A stretch of DNA of 42,338 bases from Rudanella paleaurantiibacter (GTDB taxonomy: Bacteria > Bacteroidota > Bacteroidia > Cytophagales > Spirosomataceae), in contig NZ_WELI01000020.1 of NCBI RefSeq assembly GCF_009184635.1, positions 1 to 42,338 of the forward strand, in the 5' to 3' direction. Below the pieces are notes generated by a model, which saw nothing but the letters and a program-made list of their open reading frames with translations, had not been told where the DNA came from and did not search any database. The translations under genes and the position numbers were made by a program. Below are positions 8,282 to 17,668 of this stretch, one piece after another. Within the stretch, counting starts at the first letter, position 1. Each line of letters starts with the position of its first letter.

Positions 8282-9544
8282 TCAGTACAGGTTGAAGAAT
8301 TTCTTGAACGCGGGAACGACAATCGAGATGGGGTTCTCCTGCTTGACGGTGATTTGGCCCATGCACGATGTGCCCTCTTTGATGGCAATATCTGGTCCCT
8401 TCGCCGACGTCCACCGGAAGCCGCTGTGCGATTCGGTGTCCTTTTCAAACTCGACATGCACTTCGAAAAGAGGCCCCAGGGCAAGCAGCCCCTTTGCCAA
8501 CTGATCGTTTTTTACGGAGGTCATCATGCCCTGCTGCGTAATCGGAAAGTCAGAAACGTAGGTAACCTTGCCTTTGATAAAGCCGTATTCCTGGGGCTGA
8601 ACCGTGGAAGGCACCACGAAGGCTTCCATGTTTCGCTTGATCTTCTTGCCATCGTGCGACGGAATATACAGCACCCCCTTCAGGCTAACTAATTGCCCCT
8701 CCTGCCCGTTTTTGAGCTTGAACAGGGGCGTGCCCGGCCCAACCACAACCCCGGCGTCGGTGAGTACCTCCACGACTTCGCCACTGTACGAACTGACAAT
8801 GTTCGACTGAGTGTCGTAGCGTTCGGTCAGGAACTGTAAGCTACGCTCGGCTTCGGCAATCTGCTGCTGCTGGTAGGTGACTTTCTGTTGCATCCCATAG
8901 CCCACATCGTGCTGCCGGCTCGACATCTCGGCCAATTGCCCTTTCAGCCGCTCAATAGTATTTTGGGAAGCGTCGATCTGTTGCTTCGTGTTGGCTACCT
9001 GCGCCTTCACGATCAGCCCTTTTTCGAGCAAATTCACCTCCGATTCCAACTGATTCGACAGGAACGAAAGCTTCTTTTTCTCGGCCTCGATCTCGCCCTG
9101 AATACTGACCCGATTTTGAACAATGAGTTCGCCCTCGAGCGCGGTTCCTTTGCTGCCGTACGAAATGACTTTGTTCAGTTCGTTCTTCTTTTCGGCCACA
9201 ACCGCCCGGGCGTTTTCAATCTGTTGCTGGAGTTCGGGTTGCTGAATCGTAGCAATGACGTCTCCTTTGGCGACCTTATCGCCAATTCGTACGTTCAGTT
9301 TCATCAGTTGCCCCTGAGCGGTAGCCACTACTTCGTGGACTTCGCCCCCCAGTACGACGCCCGTCACATTTAGTTTGGTACTTACTCGTCCAAAGACAGA
9401 CCACGTGATACCCGTGGCCAGGGCAACGAAAACGACCGAGAGTGTAATCCAGGCTTTGGGGCCGGTCACCTTAATTAATTGATCTAATTTTTCGGGTGTT
9501 GACAGCTTCTCTAAGGCTGACTTTCTAAAAAAACCTGCTGACAT
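8282..9544 (-). CDS. HlyD-type periplasmic adaptor (NHLM secretion protein)
   Basis: A 420-residue membrane fusion protein resembling NHLM_micro_HlyD (TIGR03794 type). It has one membrane helix (about residues 31-52), a barrel-sandwich/lipoyl segment (GGEVHEVVATAQGQLMKLNV followed by GDKVAKGDVI), a long coiled coil (about 110-240) and the returning lipoyl half (YSGEVVEVLTDAGVVVGPGT). It should bridge the inner-membrane ABC transporters and TolC. It sits 11 bp downstream of the tolC-like gene and 14 bp upstream of the C39 transporter gene, forming a complete type I peptide secretion operon. Confidence 0.92.
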   Translation of the reverse strand: MSAGFFRKSALEKLSTPEKLDQLIKVTGPKAWITLSVVFVALATGITWSVFGRVSTKLNVTGVVLGGEVHEVVATAQGQLMKLNVRIGDKVAKGDVIATIQQPELQQQIENARAVVAEKKNELNKVISYGSKGTALEGELIVQNRVSIQGEIEAEKKKLSFLSNQLESEVNLLEKGLIVKAQVANTKQQIDASQNTIERLKGQLAEMSSRQHDVGYGMQQKVTYQQQQIAEAERSLQFLTERYDTQSNIVSSYSGEVVEVLTDAGVVVGPGTPLFKLKNGQEGQLVSLKGVLYIPSHDGKKIKRNMEAFVVPSTVQPQEYGFIKGKVTYVSDFPITQQGMMTSVKNDQLAKGLLALGPLFEVHVEFEKDTESHSGFRWTSAKGPDIAIKEGTSCMGQITVKQENPISIVVPAFKKFFNLY

Positions 9545-9555
9545 GGCTGTTTCGG

Positions 9556-11133
9556 TTAATTGTTAGTTGGGTCAGGAATCGTGTAGAATACGTTCTGATC
9601 AATGGTAAATCCTTTCGCGTCGGATCGAATCAACGTTCCGGTATCGTGCCGGAGGTTAATAATCGCATTGGCAAATTGCCGGTAGGCCTGCAGATACTTC
9701 AGTTGCGCCGATGTCAGGCGGTCCTGAAACAGAATGAGGTTCAACATAGTCGTCAGGCCCGACTGAAACTTGATCCGCTCGTTGTTGTATACATCCTGGT
9801 TGTAGTTCAGTACCTCCTCGGCTTTCTGCAGGCCCGCAACGCTATTGTTCAGGTAGTTAAGATCATTGCTGATGTCCAGCTCAAGGGTGCGCAGCAGATT
9901 GTTCACCACCACGTTCTGATCATTCATCGCCACATAACTCTTCACCAGATTACCCTTTGCCAGGTTGTTGTTTACTGGAAACGTGAAGGTCAGTTTGGCC
10001 CCCGTTCCAACGGTTCGCCCCTGGTAGTTTGAGAATGACGAGAGTGCGTCGGTCATGCCGTTGCCGGTGCTTACGCCCCCGTATGAGATAAAGCCGGTCA
10101 AGTCTAACTGCGGCTTCACATTGTTCTGTGCGAACTGGTATTGCCGCTCCAGGGCTTCGTTTCCCTGTTTGGCTGCCCGCAAATCAGCTCGTCGCTCCTT
10201 CGCTACGCGAACAAAATCGGCCTTCTCCAGGTCGGGCCTGTATGCCGACCCCGCTATGCTCGGAAAATCGTTCTGGGGGATGTCCAGCAGCTGACTTTCT
10301 TCCGGGCTAAAGCCAACCACTTTGCCCAGGAAGATTTTAGCCGCATACAGCTCCTGCTCGGCCATCAGCGTGAGCCGCTCCTGACTGGCTAAGTCGGCGC
10401 GAATCTGCACCAGATCACCCGCGGGCTTTTTGTCGCCCTTAATCAGCTCCTCGGTAACGGACAGCACGTTGCGGAGCCGGTTCTCACTTTGTTTGTAAAT
10501 ATCCAGGTTCTTGTACGCTGCCGTGTAGCCCCAATAGGCCGTTGCGATCTGCCACAGCTCGTAGGAGTTGGCGAACTCATTGTTGCTTTTGGCATTATCG
10601 ACGTACAACGTGTAAGACTGTTCGAGCGCAGTGGTAATTCTACGTCCCCGACCCCGCAGCAGGGGCTGAGTCAGAGACAGGTTGAGGGTACCCGCGTTGT
10701 TACCCAGGAAGGTGCTAATCGGCTGATTATAGGTATTCAACGGGTAATTGTTGTTGGAGAACCGATAGTTCATGCTTACCTCCGTCAACTGTCCCGTTCG
10801 GAGTCGTTGGCGAACCCCCGCAGACATGTTCAGCGTGTTCGACTTCAGGAGGCTGTTTTCAACCAGTGCTGTTCGGGGGTCTGCGCCGGGTAGCACATAC
10901 TGATTGGTCTGCAGCAACAACTCAGAGAACGAATTGAGATCGAAGGCGCTCCGCTGAATCTGTAAATTCGACTCCGCACTCCGCACGGCGTATTCACTGC
11001 GAACAATGGTTGGGTTCTTAGCCAGCGCACTGGATGCAATGTCGAGAAGGTTTGTCTTGATCGTTGCTTGCCCGTTCGCGTAGTGGTCTAACCCTAACCA
11101 GAGCAGCCATACTACGAGTATAAAATTTCTCAT
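9556..11133 (-). CDS. TolC-family outer membrane channel
   Basis: A 525-residue outer-membrane efflux protein. A signal peptide (MRNFILVVWLLWLGLDHYANG, cut near 21) is followed by two long helical repeats typical of TolC (for example LDIASSALAKNPTIVRSEYA and RADLRAAKQGNEALERQYQF), with beta segments in between. It would complete the export channel with HlyD and the two ABC proteins. It is the first of the four tightly spaced export genes; a 101-bp gap separates it from the cyclic-nucleotide-binding-like gene upstream. Confidence 0.92.
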   Translation of the reverse strand: MRNFILVVWLLWLGLDHYANGQATIKTNLLDIASSALAKNPTIVRSEYAVRSAESNLQIQRSAFDLNSFSELLLQTNQYVLPGADPRTALVENSLLKSNTLNMSAGVRQRLRTGQLTEVSMNYRFSNNNYPLNTYNQPISTFLGNNAGTLNLSLTQPLLRGRGRRITTALEQSYTLYVDNAKSNNEFANSYELWQIATAYWGYTAAYKNLDIYKQSENRLRNVLSVTEELIKGDKKPAGDLVQIRADLASQERLTLMAEQELYAAKIFLGKVVGFSPEESQLLDIPQNDFPSIAGSAYRPDLEKADFVRVAKERRADLRAAKQGNEALERQYQFAQNNVKPQLDLTGFISYGGVSTGNGMTDALSSFSNYQGRTVGTGAKLTFTFPVNNNLAKGNLVKSYVAMNDQNVVVNNLLRTLELDISNDLNYLNNSVAGLQKAEEVLNYNQDVYNNERIKFQSGLTTMLNLILFQDRLTSAQLKYLQAYRQFANAIINLRHDTGTLIRSDAKGFTIDQNVFYTIPDPTNN

Positions 11134-11234
11134 TTTCTACCAATTGATCTAATAACGTATACCTATATACGATAGCTTGATGTACTCCATATTCACCCTC
11201 CACTGGTTCGCAAAACCGGACTGGGTGCGCCCGT

Positions 11235-11756
11235 TTACACCTCGGAAAACCGGTGTAAGATTTTAGTAAATCGCGATCCAGCCTGAGCTACGCCATCGAG
11301 CACGCCCATTTCCACCATGTCTTCTTCTTCGGGGTTGCCAAAGCCAAGCTGATCGGTGGTTTTCCGCAGACGGTTGGAGAGAAACAGGGCCAAGGCATAG
11401 TAGAAGTTGGCCTTGAAATCGGCGTTTGTCAGCATGCGGGCGCTGATCTTGTCGCGGGAGATCTGGAAAATATCGGATGGCTTGGTTACGATCACCGACA
11501 CCGACGGTGGCCGCGACTCCAGAAATGACATTTCGCCGACCACCTCACCCGCTCCCAGGGTGGCAATGCACTCGTCGGAATTGGTGGTGGCACACACCGC
11601 CAACTGGCCCGATAGTACAATGTACAGGCTATCAATAGCTTCTCCTTTGTTGATTAGCCGATCGCCGGTTTCTAACGATAGTTTACTGCCATTCTGAAGC
11701 ATCCATTCTACGTCTCTGTCGTTCAATTGGCCCAGGAAAAAAAGTGCTCGTTTCAT
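11235..11756 (-). CDS. Cyclic-nucleotide-binding-like protein (no DNA-binding domain)
   Basis: A 173-residue protein with a CRP-type beta roll (residues about 10-125: GDRLINKGEAIDSLYIVLSG, then GEVVGEMSFLESRPPSVSV) and a helical tail, but no helix-turn-helix. In canonical domains the cassette reads GE-x-x-x-(6)-R-[SA]-A and the Arg holds the cyclic phosphate. Here the aligned position is Pro, with an Arg two residues earlier, so true cAMP binding is uncertain. Such proteins accompany NHLM export genes. It lies directly before the tolC-like gene on the same strand. A post-translational switch for export, linked to the adenylate cyclase at 22.3 kb, is a hypothesis. Confidence 0.85.
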   Translation of the reverse strand: MKRALFFLGQLNDRDVEWMLQNGSKLSLETGDRLINKGEAIDSLYIVLSGQLAVCATTNSDECIATLGAGEVVGEMSFLESRPPSVSVIVTKPSDIFQISRDKISARMLTNADFKANFYYALALFLSNRLRKTTDQLGFGNPEEEDMVEMGVLDGVAQAGSRFTKILHRFSEV

Positions 11757-11785
11757 GATTAGCTTAGTTAATAATATACGTATTT

Positions 11786-11886
11786 AGACAGAATTAAATG
11801 TATAATGAAGAGGGTAAAGTGCACAATGAAATGTCTGATTATCAGTAGCTAAACCAACTGTCTATTATGCATTGCACATTCGCTTA
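11786..11886. repeat. ~100-bp imperfect palindromic repeat, copy 1
   Basis: Begins agacagaattaaatgta and ends gcacattcgctta. It shares its whole length, at roughly 75-80% by eye, with 19517-19624 in the same orientation, including the central segment ctgattatcag. The two halves are imperfect inverted repeats rich in AATG/CATT, as in REP or MITE elements. It lies between the AraC gene and the cyclic-nucleotide-binding-like gene. Confidence 0.7.
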
Positions 11887-11955
11887 GTATGAGCAAATGT
11901 ATCGATGCCCTCACCGACGAACCTGACAAAATCACTGTCAAATCAGACAGGCTTG

Positions 11956-12609
11956 TTACCGCAATGAATGCAGCAACTCTTTCGGCGCTACGTTATATTG
12001 GCCTGCAAACAACTTCGAGAAGTAATGCACGTCGCTATACCCAACGGCATAGGCGATCTGTGAAACGGACTGCTGCACGTAATTGTCGATCAGCTGCTTA
12101 GCCCGATGTAAACGCAGTATTCGGATATACTTGTTGGGAGTCAGAAACACCAGGTTAAATATTTTCCGGTGCAATTGCCGCTCACTAACCGCCATCTTGT
12201 ACGAGAGTTCGCCAAGGTCAAGAAAGTCCTGACTGATATTGCCGTACACCTCTTTCTCAAGTCCTACCAGCCATTCCTGATCCACCTTCGCCACCTTTTG
12301 CGGGTTAACCTCCCCAGCGCACATGCCCCGCACGTTTTCGTTCGACTCGTAAATACCAAAAAACTCCGGTTGATGGTGGTACGTGACGCTCAGAGACTTG
12401 GCTTTGGCTTTGTTTAGTATATCCTCAATAATTACGCTGATCTCTATACTGCTCGAAAACAAGATCTCTTCTAACTTCTCTTTATCATACTCCCCGCTAT
12501 TTTTCCCCACTGAAATGATAGTCTCCAATGGCCCCTTAATGGTCTGGGCAAGCTGTTCTAAAATATCGGGGGAGTTCCAGTTGATGGTTATATTCTTTAC
12601 AGTATACAT
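11956..12609 (-). CDS. AraC-family transcriptional regulator
   Basis: A 217-residue protein. The C-terminal 95 residues form an AraC/XylS double helix-turn-helix: MAVSERQLHRKIF (first HTH), PNKYIRILRLHRAKQLI and the hallmark VSQIAYAVGYSDVHYFSKLF. Residues 15-70 (LAQTIKGPLETI and onward) look like the dimerisation helices of a histidine kinase without its His, so the protein may derive from the end of a hybrid two-component system. No sensor or receiver domain is present. It sits between the export operon and the AT-rich modification genes. AraC proteins often bind direct repeats about 21 bp apart next to the -35, so it is one candidate for promoters A-D. Confidence 0.88.
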   Translation of the reverse strand: MYTVKNITINWNSPDILEQLAQTIKGPLETIISVGKNSGEYDKEKLEEILFSSSIEISVIIEDILNKAKAKSLSVTYHHQPEFFGIYESNENVRGMCAGEVNPQKVAKVDQEWLVGLEKEVYGNISQDFLDLGELSYKMAVSERQLHRKIFNLVFLTPNKYIRILRLHRAKQLIDNYVQQSVSQIAYAVGYSDVHYFSKLFAGQYNVAPKELLHSLR

Positions 12610-12706
12610 TGGTAGAAAGTTTGATTTTTAGGAGATTAGCGTTCAGCAGCGAAGATTACAGATACCGGATTTATCTATTAATTCAACTATAAGAATAGAA
12701 GCTATT

Positions 12707-14317
12707 TCACTCAACTATGAACCTTCGGAGATAAAAAAGCTTGGGAATTTCTTTTATTGCATAGATAGCAGGTAGTAAAGTATCCTCTAAAAAAATGCTT
12801 GGAGTAGTAAACGGTATCCTTGCCAAATTTGCCCAATCTATATGCTCTTCGACAACGTCAGTCAATACATCATTCTCCTCTACCTGAACAGAGAAGCCGC
12901 ATTTATTAAAGTCAGTCCACTCAAACCAAGCAGTAAGAGCCGCTAGTCGTTGGTTGGTAGGGTAGCCCAAAATGTTCTTAATAATGTTTATGCCAATAAA
13001 ATCATTGGGTGAATCAGGAACGAGTATTATTTTACTACTAATCTGTTGGGTCGATGCAGATAAAGAAATTAGTTCTTTGAACCTGATAGCACCTAGAGCT
13101 GAGCTTGGATTTAGAACTACCAGTAGAGTATTTGCTGCATCGGGGTTTCCAACTTCTACAAACTGCATCTTATCAAAAATAGGCGGAGTAGTCGAGCTTT
13201 TGCTGAAAATAGTCTGCACGTAATCAATACTAAATTTCAATTTTTGTAATGCATAGTATGTACTTTCATTGCTCATTGAGTTGAACAGATACTTCCTTAT
13301 GAAAACCCACAAGGTCAGTATCAATAGAAAATTAGTTAGCAAATGATTGTAGGGGAAATGGTTATTTTTCTCGATGAGCAAAGGAGCAGCAAACAAAAGA
13401 TAAAACTCTCCCAACAACAATACTACTGATGCTATACATAGCAAACACGGCTTCCGAATTACAAATCTCTGGTAGTATATGGCCCACAGTACGTAGAGTA
13501 CTGTTGTAAAATTAAGCCATTTTAAAAAAGCATATATATTACTGTGGTTTTCAGTATCTAACAACAATAAAGTTGAAAGTCCGAAAACGAAATAGATTAA
13601 GCCAATTTCTGACCAATTAAGAAAACCTAAGATCTTGCGAGTGCTTAAATTAAGGCTATTTTGCAACTTACTTTTAACGTCAGTTATCTTACTATTTCCA
13701 TCCAAAGCATTAATACTGAGTCTAGTTAAAATAGCGCATAGAATAACACCAATGATTTTAATCGACAAAATGCTCCGAAAAAGCTCACTTTGAATACTTA
13801 AAACATTAGTAGAAATATAGACAACAAAATATCCAATCAAAAACGCTAAAGACGCGTAGATGAAAGGCAATCTGAGTTTATTACTTTTTTCGGTAATACG
13901 ACTAGTTTCATAATAGTCTTCTCCTGCTTTTTCGTCTGGTTTCACAACCATAATAGCACCTTGCCATTTCTGACAGAATTCTGAAATAGTTTCTCTACAA
14001 GCTCCCGCTTGCTCATGATGCCACTCAATGAGGTTATTTTCTACATCTACTTTATTAATAACAACGTATCCCATGCCGTTTTCAAGATGAGCAACGGCAG
14101 GAATGGGGATCTTACCCAACTGCTTAGGATTGATGATTAACGGAGCATTGAAGATAGTAAAGTCCGTAAGTACATTGCTCAATGATAACAAACTCGGAAA
14201 TGTAGGTTCCTGAAGGAGTTTGTTTTTCAAATGTAAGCCCGTTATCCTCACATTTTTTAAATCAAGAAGGCGATTGACTGCCCCCAAAGCGCTGATTTCG
14301 TACTTGGAAAGTATCAT
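12707..14317 (-). CDS. C39-like / vitamin K epoxide reductase / thioredoxin-like fusion
   Basis: A 536-residue membrane protein. Residues 15-125 resemble a C39 peptidase fold without catalytic Cys (QEPTFPSLLSLSNVLTDF, then VAHLENGMGYVVI). Residues 150-345 are a multi-helix VKOR domain with the active pair C291-LL-C294 (RKPCLLCIAS), but the loop Cys pair expected around 200-215 is absent. Residues 385-535 are thioredoxin-like with a TTP cis-Pro loop, yet the CxxC site is replaced (NPSSALGAIRF, 403-413). Such fusions are common in Bacteroidota RiPP clusters, where they are thought to make or shuffle disulfides. The loss of most thiols suggests a changed or damaged role. Its ATG overlaps the stop of the upstream glycosyltransferase (ATGA), so the two are coupled. 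Confidence 0.85.
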   Translation of the reverse strand: MILSKYEISALGAVNRLLDLKNVRITGLHLKNKLLQEPTFPSLLSLSNVLTDFTIFNAPLIINPKQLGKIPIPAVAHLENGMGYVVINKVDVENNLIEWHHEQAGACRETISEFCQKWQGAIMVVKPDEKAGEDYYETSRITEKSNKLRLPFIYASLAFLIGYFVVYISTNVLSIQSELFRSILSIKIIGVILCAILTRLSINALDGNSKITDVKSKLQNSLNLSTRKILGFLNWSEIGLIYFVFGLSTLLLLDTENHSNIYAFLKWLNFTTVLYVLWAIYYQRFVIRKPCLLCIASVVLLLGEFYLLFAAPLLIEKNNHFPYNHLLTNFLLILTLWVFIRKYLFNSMSNESTYYALQKLKFSIDYVQTIFSKSSTTPPIFDKMQFVEVGNPDAANTLLVVLNPSSALGAIRFKELISLSASTQQISSKIILVPDSPNDFIGINIIKNILGYPTNQRLAALTAWFEWTDFNKCGFSVQVEENDVLTDVVEEHIDWANLARIPFTTPSIFLEDTLLPAIYAIKEIPKLFYLRRFIVE

Positions 14318-15660
14318 GTTAAGAGCCGATCTAATAATTCTTTGTGGTAGCTTGGCGTGTATGTATTATTTACTTTCGCATTAAACTCTATGATATTCTT
14401 CTTATACATTCTATCACTCAGTAACTTCTTAATTTTGGCTTGCATGTACTTAGTCTGCTCGTAGATAAAATTGCCCCTTAGTCCAATGCCATGATGTTCT
14501 ACTTTCAGTGAATTTCCATTTTGGTCATAATGCGGGTCAAGGGGATAAACCAGCATTGGTACTTTGTGAAAAATGCTTTCCTTCATTCCTCCCAAACCTC
14601 CATGTGTAATAAAGATATCAGCTATTTCTAATACTTTTAATTGTGGTACTCTAGAAAAGAACAAAGCGTTATCAATATTTTTTCTCTTCGTCAGCAGTGT
14701 TCGACTTACATATTTGTTAACCGAACAAACCAAAAAAGTATTTGGGATTGTAGCGATCGCGTCTAATACTTTATTGATAAAATCTAACATTCGAGGATCA
14801 GCAGCCTTGAAAAACGTCCCGAAACTGCAATAAATAATTCGCTGCCCCTCCTGCTTTTTCTCTAAGATAATTTTCCATTTGTCATCGAACGTATTATCCA
14901 ATTCCGTGTCGATTCGGCCTACACGTTGGCATAGTCCTAAGTAATGCTGATAATCTTTTTTTACAATAGGAGAAAACTCAAACTCAAGGGGTAATAATAA
15001 TAACTCAGGAACATTTCTAAACGTCTTTACAAACTTGTTTTTTACAAATTCAAACTCGACTGGCACTTTGCTTGATTTTATAAGTTCGCGCAGTTGCCTT
15101 TGTGATAACCAGTCAAGAAGTGGTTCTTGAGGTGCTTTAATAAAATCAGATAACTTTGTTCTCTTATTAGTGACGATGCTGAAATTGTCTCTTAACCAGA
15201 CATTCTCAGAAACAATAGGAAACCCATCCACCTTGTACGTGGAAGGCATCGGATTGAAAAATAATACGTTGATCTTCTTATAATACGAATGAAAAAAAAT
15301 AAAATCAGTACTGTTGTAAATATCAATGACAACAACAACAGGCTTTATGCACTCCACTAACCTATCAATCTCTCTTTTACGGTGCCAATATAAAGCGTTA
15401 GTAAAATAGCACTGAACTAATTGTAAAAATGATCCCTTCTTCCCCTGTGCTTCAATAAATGTTCTCTCAAGATTAGCTCCTACTTTATATTTCGAAATTT
15501 GTTGAGCTTTGAATCCATTCTTAATAACAGACTCTTCCAAAATTTTATTCGTTACAGCATATGTCACATCGTAATCCTTTGAAAAAAGATCAGCTAAGAA
15601 GAAGGAAGGCAGCACATGGCTTCTGATTGAAGCAGGTATAAATAAAGCTTTCTTTTTCAT
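14314..15660 (-). CDS. GT1-like glycosyltransferase (UGT/MGT type)
   Basis: A 448-residue glycosyltransferase of the GT-B fold. The N-terminus KALFIPASIRSHVLPSFFLA is the acceptor-domain Rossmann start. The C-terminal donor site reads FITHGGLGGMKESIFHKVP, then MLVYPLDPHYDQNGN, the UGT signature with the final Asp/Gln. ATG 15660 is preferred because the family begins at MKKKALFIP; the frame extending to 15705 adds 15 unsupported residues. It lies 69 bp after the LanM-half gene and overlaps the VKOR fusion by 4 bp. A natural inference is glycosylation of the exported peptides, but lipid or small-molecule acceptors cannot be excluded. Its base composition is AT-rich, unlike the export genes. Confidence 0.87.
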   Translation of the reverse strand: MKKKALFIPASIRSHVLPSFFLADLFSKDYDVTYAVTNKILEESVIKNGFKAQQISKYKVGANLERTFIEAQGKKGSFLQLVQCYFTNALYWHRKREIDRLVECIKPVVVVIDIYNSTDFIFFHSYYKKINVLFFNPMPSTYKVDGFPIVSENVWLRDNFSIVTNKRTKLSDFIKAPQEPLLDWLSQRQLRELIKSSKVPVEFEFVKNKFVKTFRNVPELLLLPLEFEFSPIVKKDYQHYLGLCQRVGRIDTELDNTFDDKWKIILEKKQEGQRIIYCSFGTFFKAADPRMLDFINKVLDAIATIPNTFLVCSVNKYVSRTLLTKRKNIDNALFFSRVPQLKVLEIADIFITHGGLGGMKESIFHKVPMLVYPLDPHYDQNGNSLKVEHHGIGLRGNFIYEQTKYMQAKIKKLLSDRMYKKNIIEFNAKVNNTYTPSYHKELLDRLLT

Positions 15661-15729
15661 TAGTAATACGTTCGTTCTATCACATAGCATCACATGTGAA
15701 TGCACTCAAGTTCCTAGGGAACTTTATGC

Positions 15730-17274
15730 TCACATGATTTCTACACTTAACCATTTTGAGATATAGTCCAATTGCTCTTTTTTGTGATTTTCTGAAAGAA
15801 GATTTATCCTGTAACTTATATTTTCAAGGCAACTGTACTCAAAGAGCTTTGTTTCTCCACTACCTGATAAGAAGGCATCTTGACTGCCCAGGTTAAAGAT
15901 CGGTATATCTCCATTAAGCATTTGGCTTGTTTCAAAATTTAGGATGTACCCGAAATTATATCTATTTTCTCCTTTGAAAGCCTTTGATAATAAATCGTAT
16001 AACTTAGAATTATATGTTTCATAACTTGACATAAAAGATGCTGCTCTCATATATTTTAAAATTCTGAAATATACGAAAGTGGGTCTCCACACATAGCGCA
16101 CTTCGTTATTTTTGAATAGTTCAAGAGGAGAACTTGCAGATCTCAATTCATTCTTTGAATGTAAAAACATATCATAAGCCGAAGTAAAACCCTTAATGAA
16201 ATGTTCTTTATAGTCATTTGCAAAAATGTATTCTCCGCTGTATTCAGGTATATTTTTATTTACTATTCTTCTTGTAGCGAAGCGAGTTGTTCTTTTGGAG
16301 TTTAGGGTATTTGGATTGATAATTTTTTTCTCTAACTCAGTTACTTCAATATTCCCTTTCACTCCATATCCTACAATATCCAATGGTGCCCCTGTATCCT
16401 GGTTCACAATTAAAACACTTTCTAAAACTGAAAAAGGCGGTATTTTGAATTGATCATCCCATGAACGAAAAGATTTATCATTAAAATATGGCTGAATAAT
16501 CGTTTCATGGTCTATCAAGACAGGATTCCTACCTGAGGCAATTATGTTTTCGTGGTGGCAGTCTTTGCTTCCCAAAAGTAAAGTAACAGCTAATAGTATT
16601 CCTGCTTTATGGTAATATTCTCGTAATTCTTTTTCTGAACTGACTTCTTCATAATTGACAAATTCTATCCAGCCATAATTTTTACAATCCAACACTTTAA
16701 ATGTTCTTAAATCTGCTTTTAGCTTCAAATTAACCCAGTCAACAAAAGAATTATATGACGTAGTTATGCCAATGTTTCTGGGTTTATATATCAACTTTGT
16801 TCCATCTGATAAAAATACTAAGGAAGTACCTTCGCCATTGTGCCCATCACCAAGGCTAACATCAATATCTACAATCTTGATGTTACTTAAATTAAATACT
16901 GACTCTATATTTTTAGCATCCTTGATAAAACGGATAAAAATATTACGAATGTGATTTAAGAAATTATTGGCCTTTACCTTTAATATCCTATCTAAAACTG
17001 GATAATCAATTGGTAATGACACAATCATTTTTTCAATAAATTCATCAAAATCGATATTACCGTTTGCGGTAAAATTATCTAATTCCGATTGTAGAGTAAC
17101 CTCTGCTACGAAACTCAACTCTTCTAATAATTTCTGCTCTAATTTGTTATTTAGAAGAGTTTCTAATCCTAAATCGGAAATAGTACTACCATTCTTAGAG
17201 TATGATAAAAGAATTTCAACAAACGGAATCGTATTGAAGCTTTCTTTAACCAAATATGGAGCTTGAACTGTCAT
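15730..17274 (-). CDS. Stand-alone LanM-type dehydratase (DUF4135), no cyclase
   Basis: A 514-residue protein that matches only the N-terminal dehydratase half of class II lanthipeptide synthetases. The kinase-like motifs are intact: GDGH (142-145), YKPR (163-166), YGWIEFV (200-206), DCHHEN (238-243) and DHE (255-257). The elimination-site motif RYVWRPT (393-399) and the later GDIPIF (455-460) are also present. It should phosphorylate Ser/Thr of a leader-bound core and eliminate phosphate to give Dha/Dhb. LanM proteins are about 900-1100 residues; this one ends where the LanC-like cyclase would begin, and no LanC is seen in the window. Products may therefore be dehydrated but not enzymatically cyclised. 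The NHLP precursors upstream are the likely substrates. Confidence 0.9.
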   Translation of the reverse strand: MTVQAPYLVKESFNTIPFVEILLSYSKNGSTISDLGLETLLNNKLEQKLLEELSFVAEVTLQSELDNFTANGNIDFDEFIEKMIVSLPIDYPVLDRILKVKANNFLNHIRNIFIRFIKDAKNIESVFNLSNIKIVDIDVSLGDGHNGEGTSLVFLSDGTKLIYKPRNIGITTSYNSFVDWVNLKLKADLRTFKVLDCKNYGWIEFVNYEEVSSEKELREYYHKAGILLAVTLLLGSKDCHHENIIASGRNPVLIDHETIIQPYFNDKSFRSWDDQFKIPPFSVLESVLIVNQDTGAPLDIVGYGVKGNIEVTELEKKIINPNTLNSKRTTRFATRRIVNKNIPEYSGEYIFANDYKEHFIKGFTSAYDMFLHSKNELRSASSPLELFKNNEVRYVWRPTFVYFRILKYMRAASFMSSYETYNSKLYDLLSKAFKGENRYNFGYILNFETSQMLNGDIPIFNLGSQDAFLSGSGETKLFEYSCLENISYRINLLSENHKKEQLDYISKWLSVEIM

Positions 17275-17668
17275 TTTTCAGAGTTAGAAGAATAAGTTTA
17301 ACAAACAATTTTTTTGATACAGTATATTTAGATTAATTTAATAAACTTATTTTTTCATATTTAGGTAGACTTTTTTAAGGCAAAAAAAAATATTCATTTA
17401 AAAACATATAACAATTCCATTCAAAAATTTTACACCTATAACCCTATTAAATTGATTTGATAAAACTTTTTTTGAACAGCAAAATTCGACGCTAAATTCA
17501 ACACAAGAATTTGTATCTGAATATCTGCCGAATTAGTCACAATATCCATTATTAATTAAGTCTTTTCACACAGAAAGTTTATAAGCCATTTTAACTAAAA
17601 TGTACATTTAAATCAGTGCCTCACTATCTATAAGTTGTACATTTATAGAAGTTTTGAATCTAGATACT
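17275..17668. other. AT-rich intergenic gap before the LanM-half gene
   Basis: Very AT-rich, with long A and T runs and no gene that I can support. The longest minus-strand frame with an ATG is about 37 codons (17436-17549) and looks like chance. It separates the LanM-half operon from the glycosyltransferase gene upstream, so it probably holds a promoter or terminator, but no clear TTG/TAnnTTTG pair was found. Confidence 0.5.

Noticed and set aside
17436-17549. 37-codon minus-strand frame in the AT-rich gap
   Set aside because: No leader, no spacing to a neighbour and no similarity to the precursors; expected by chance in such AT-rich DNA.
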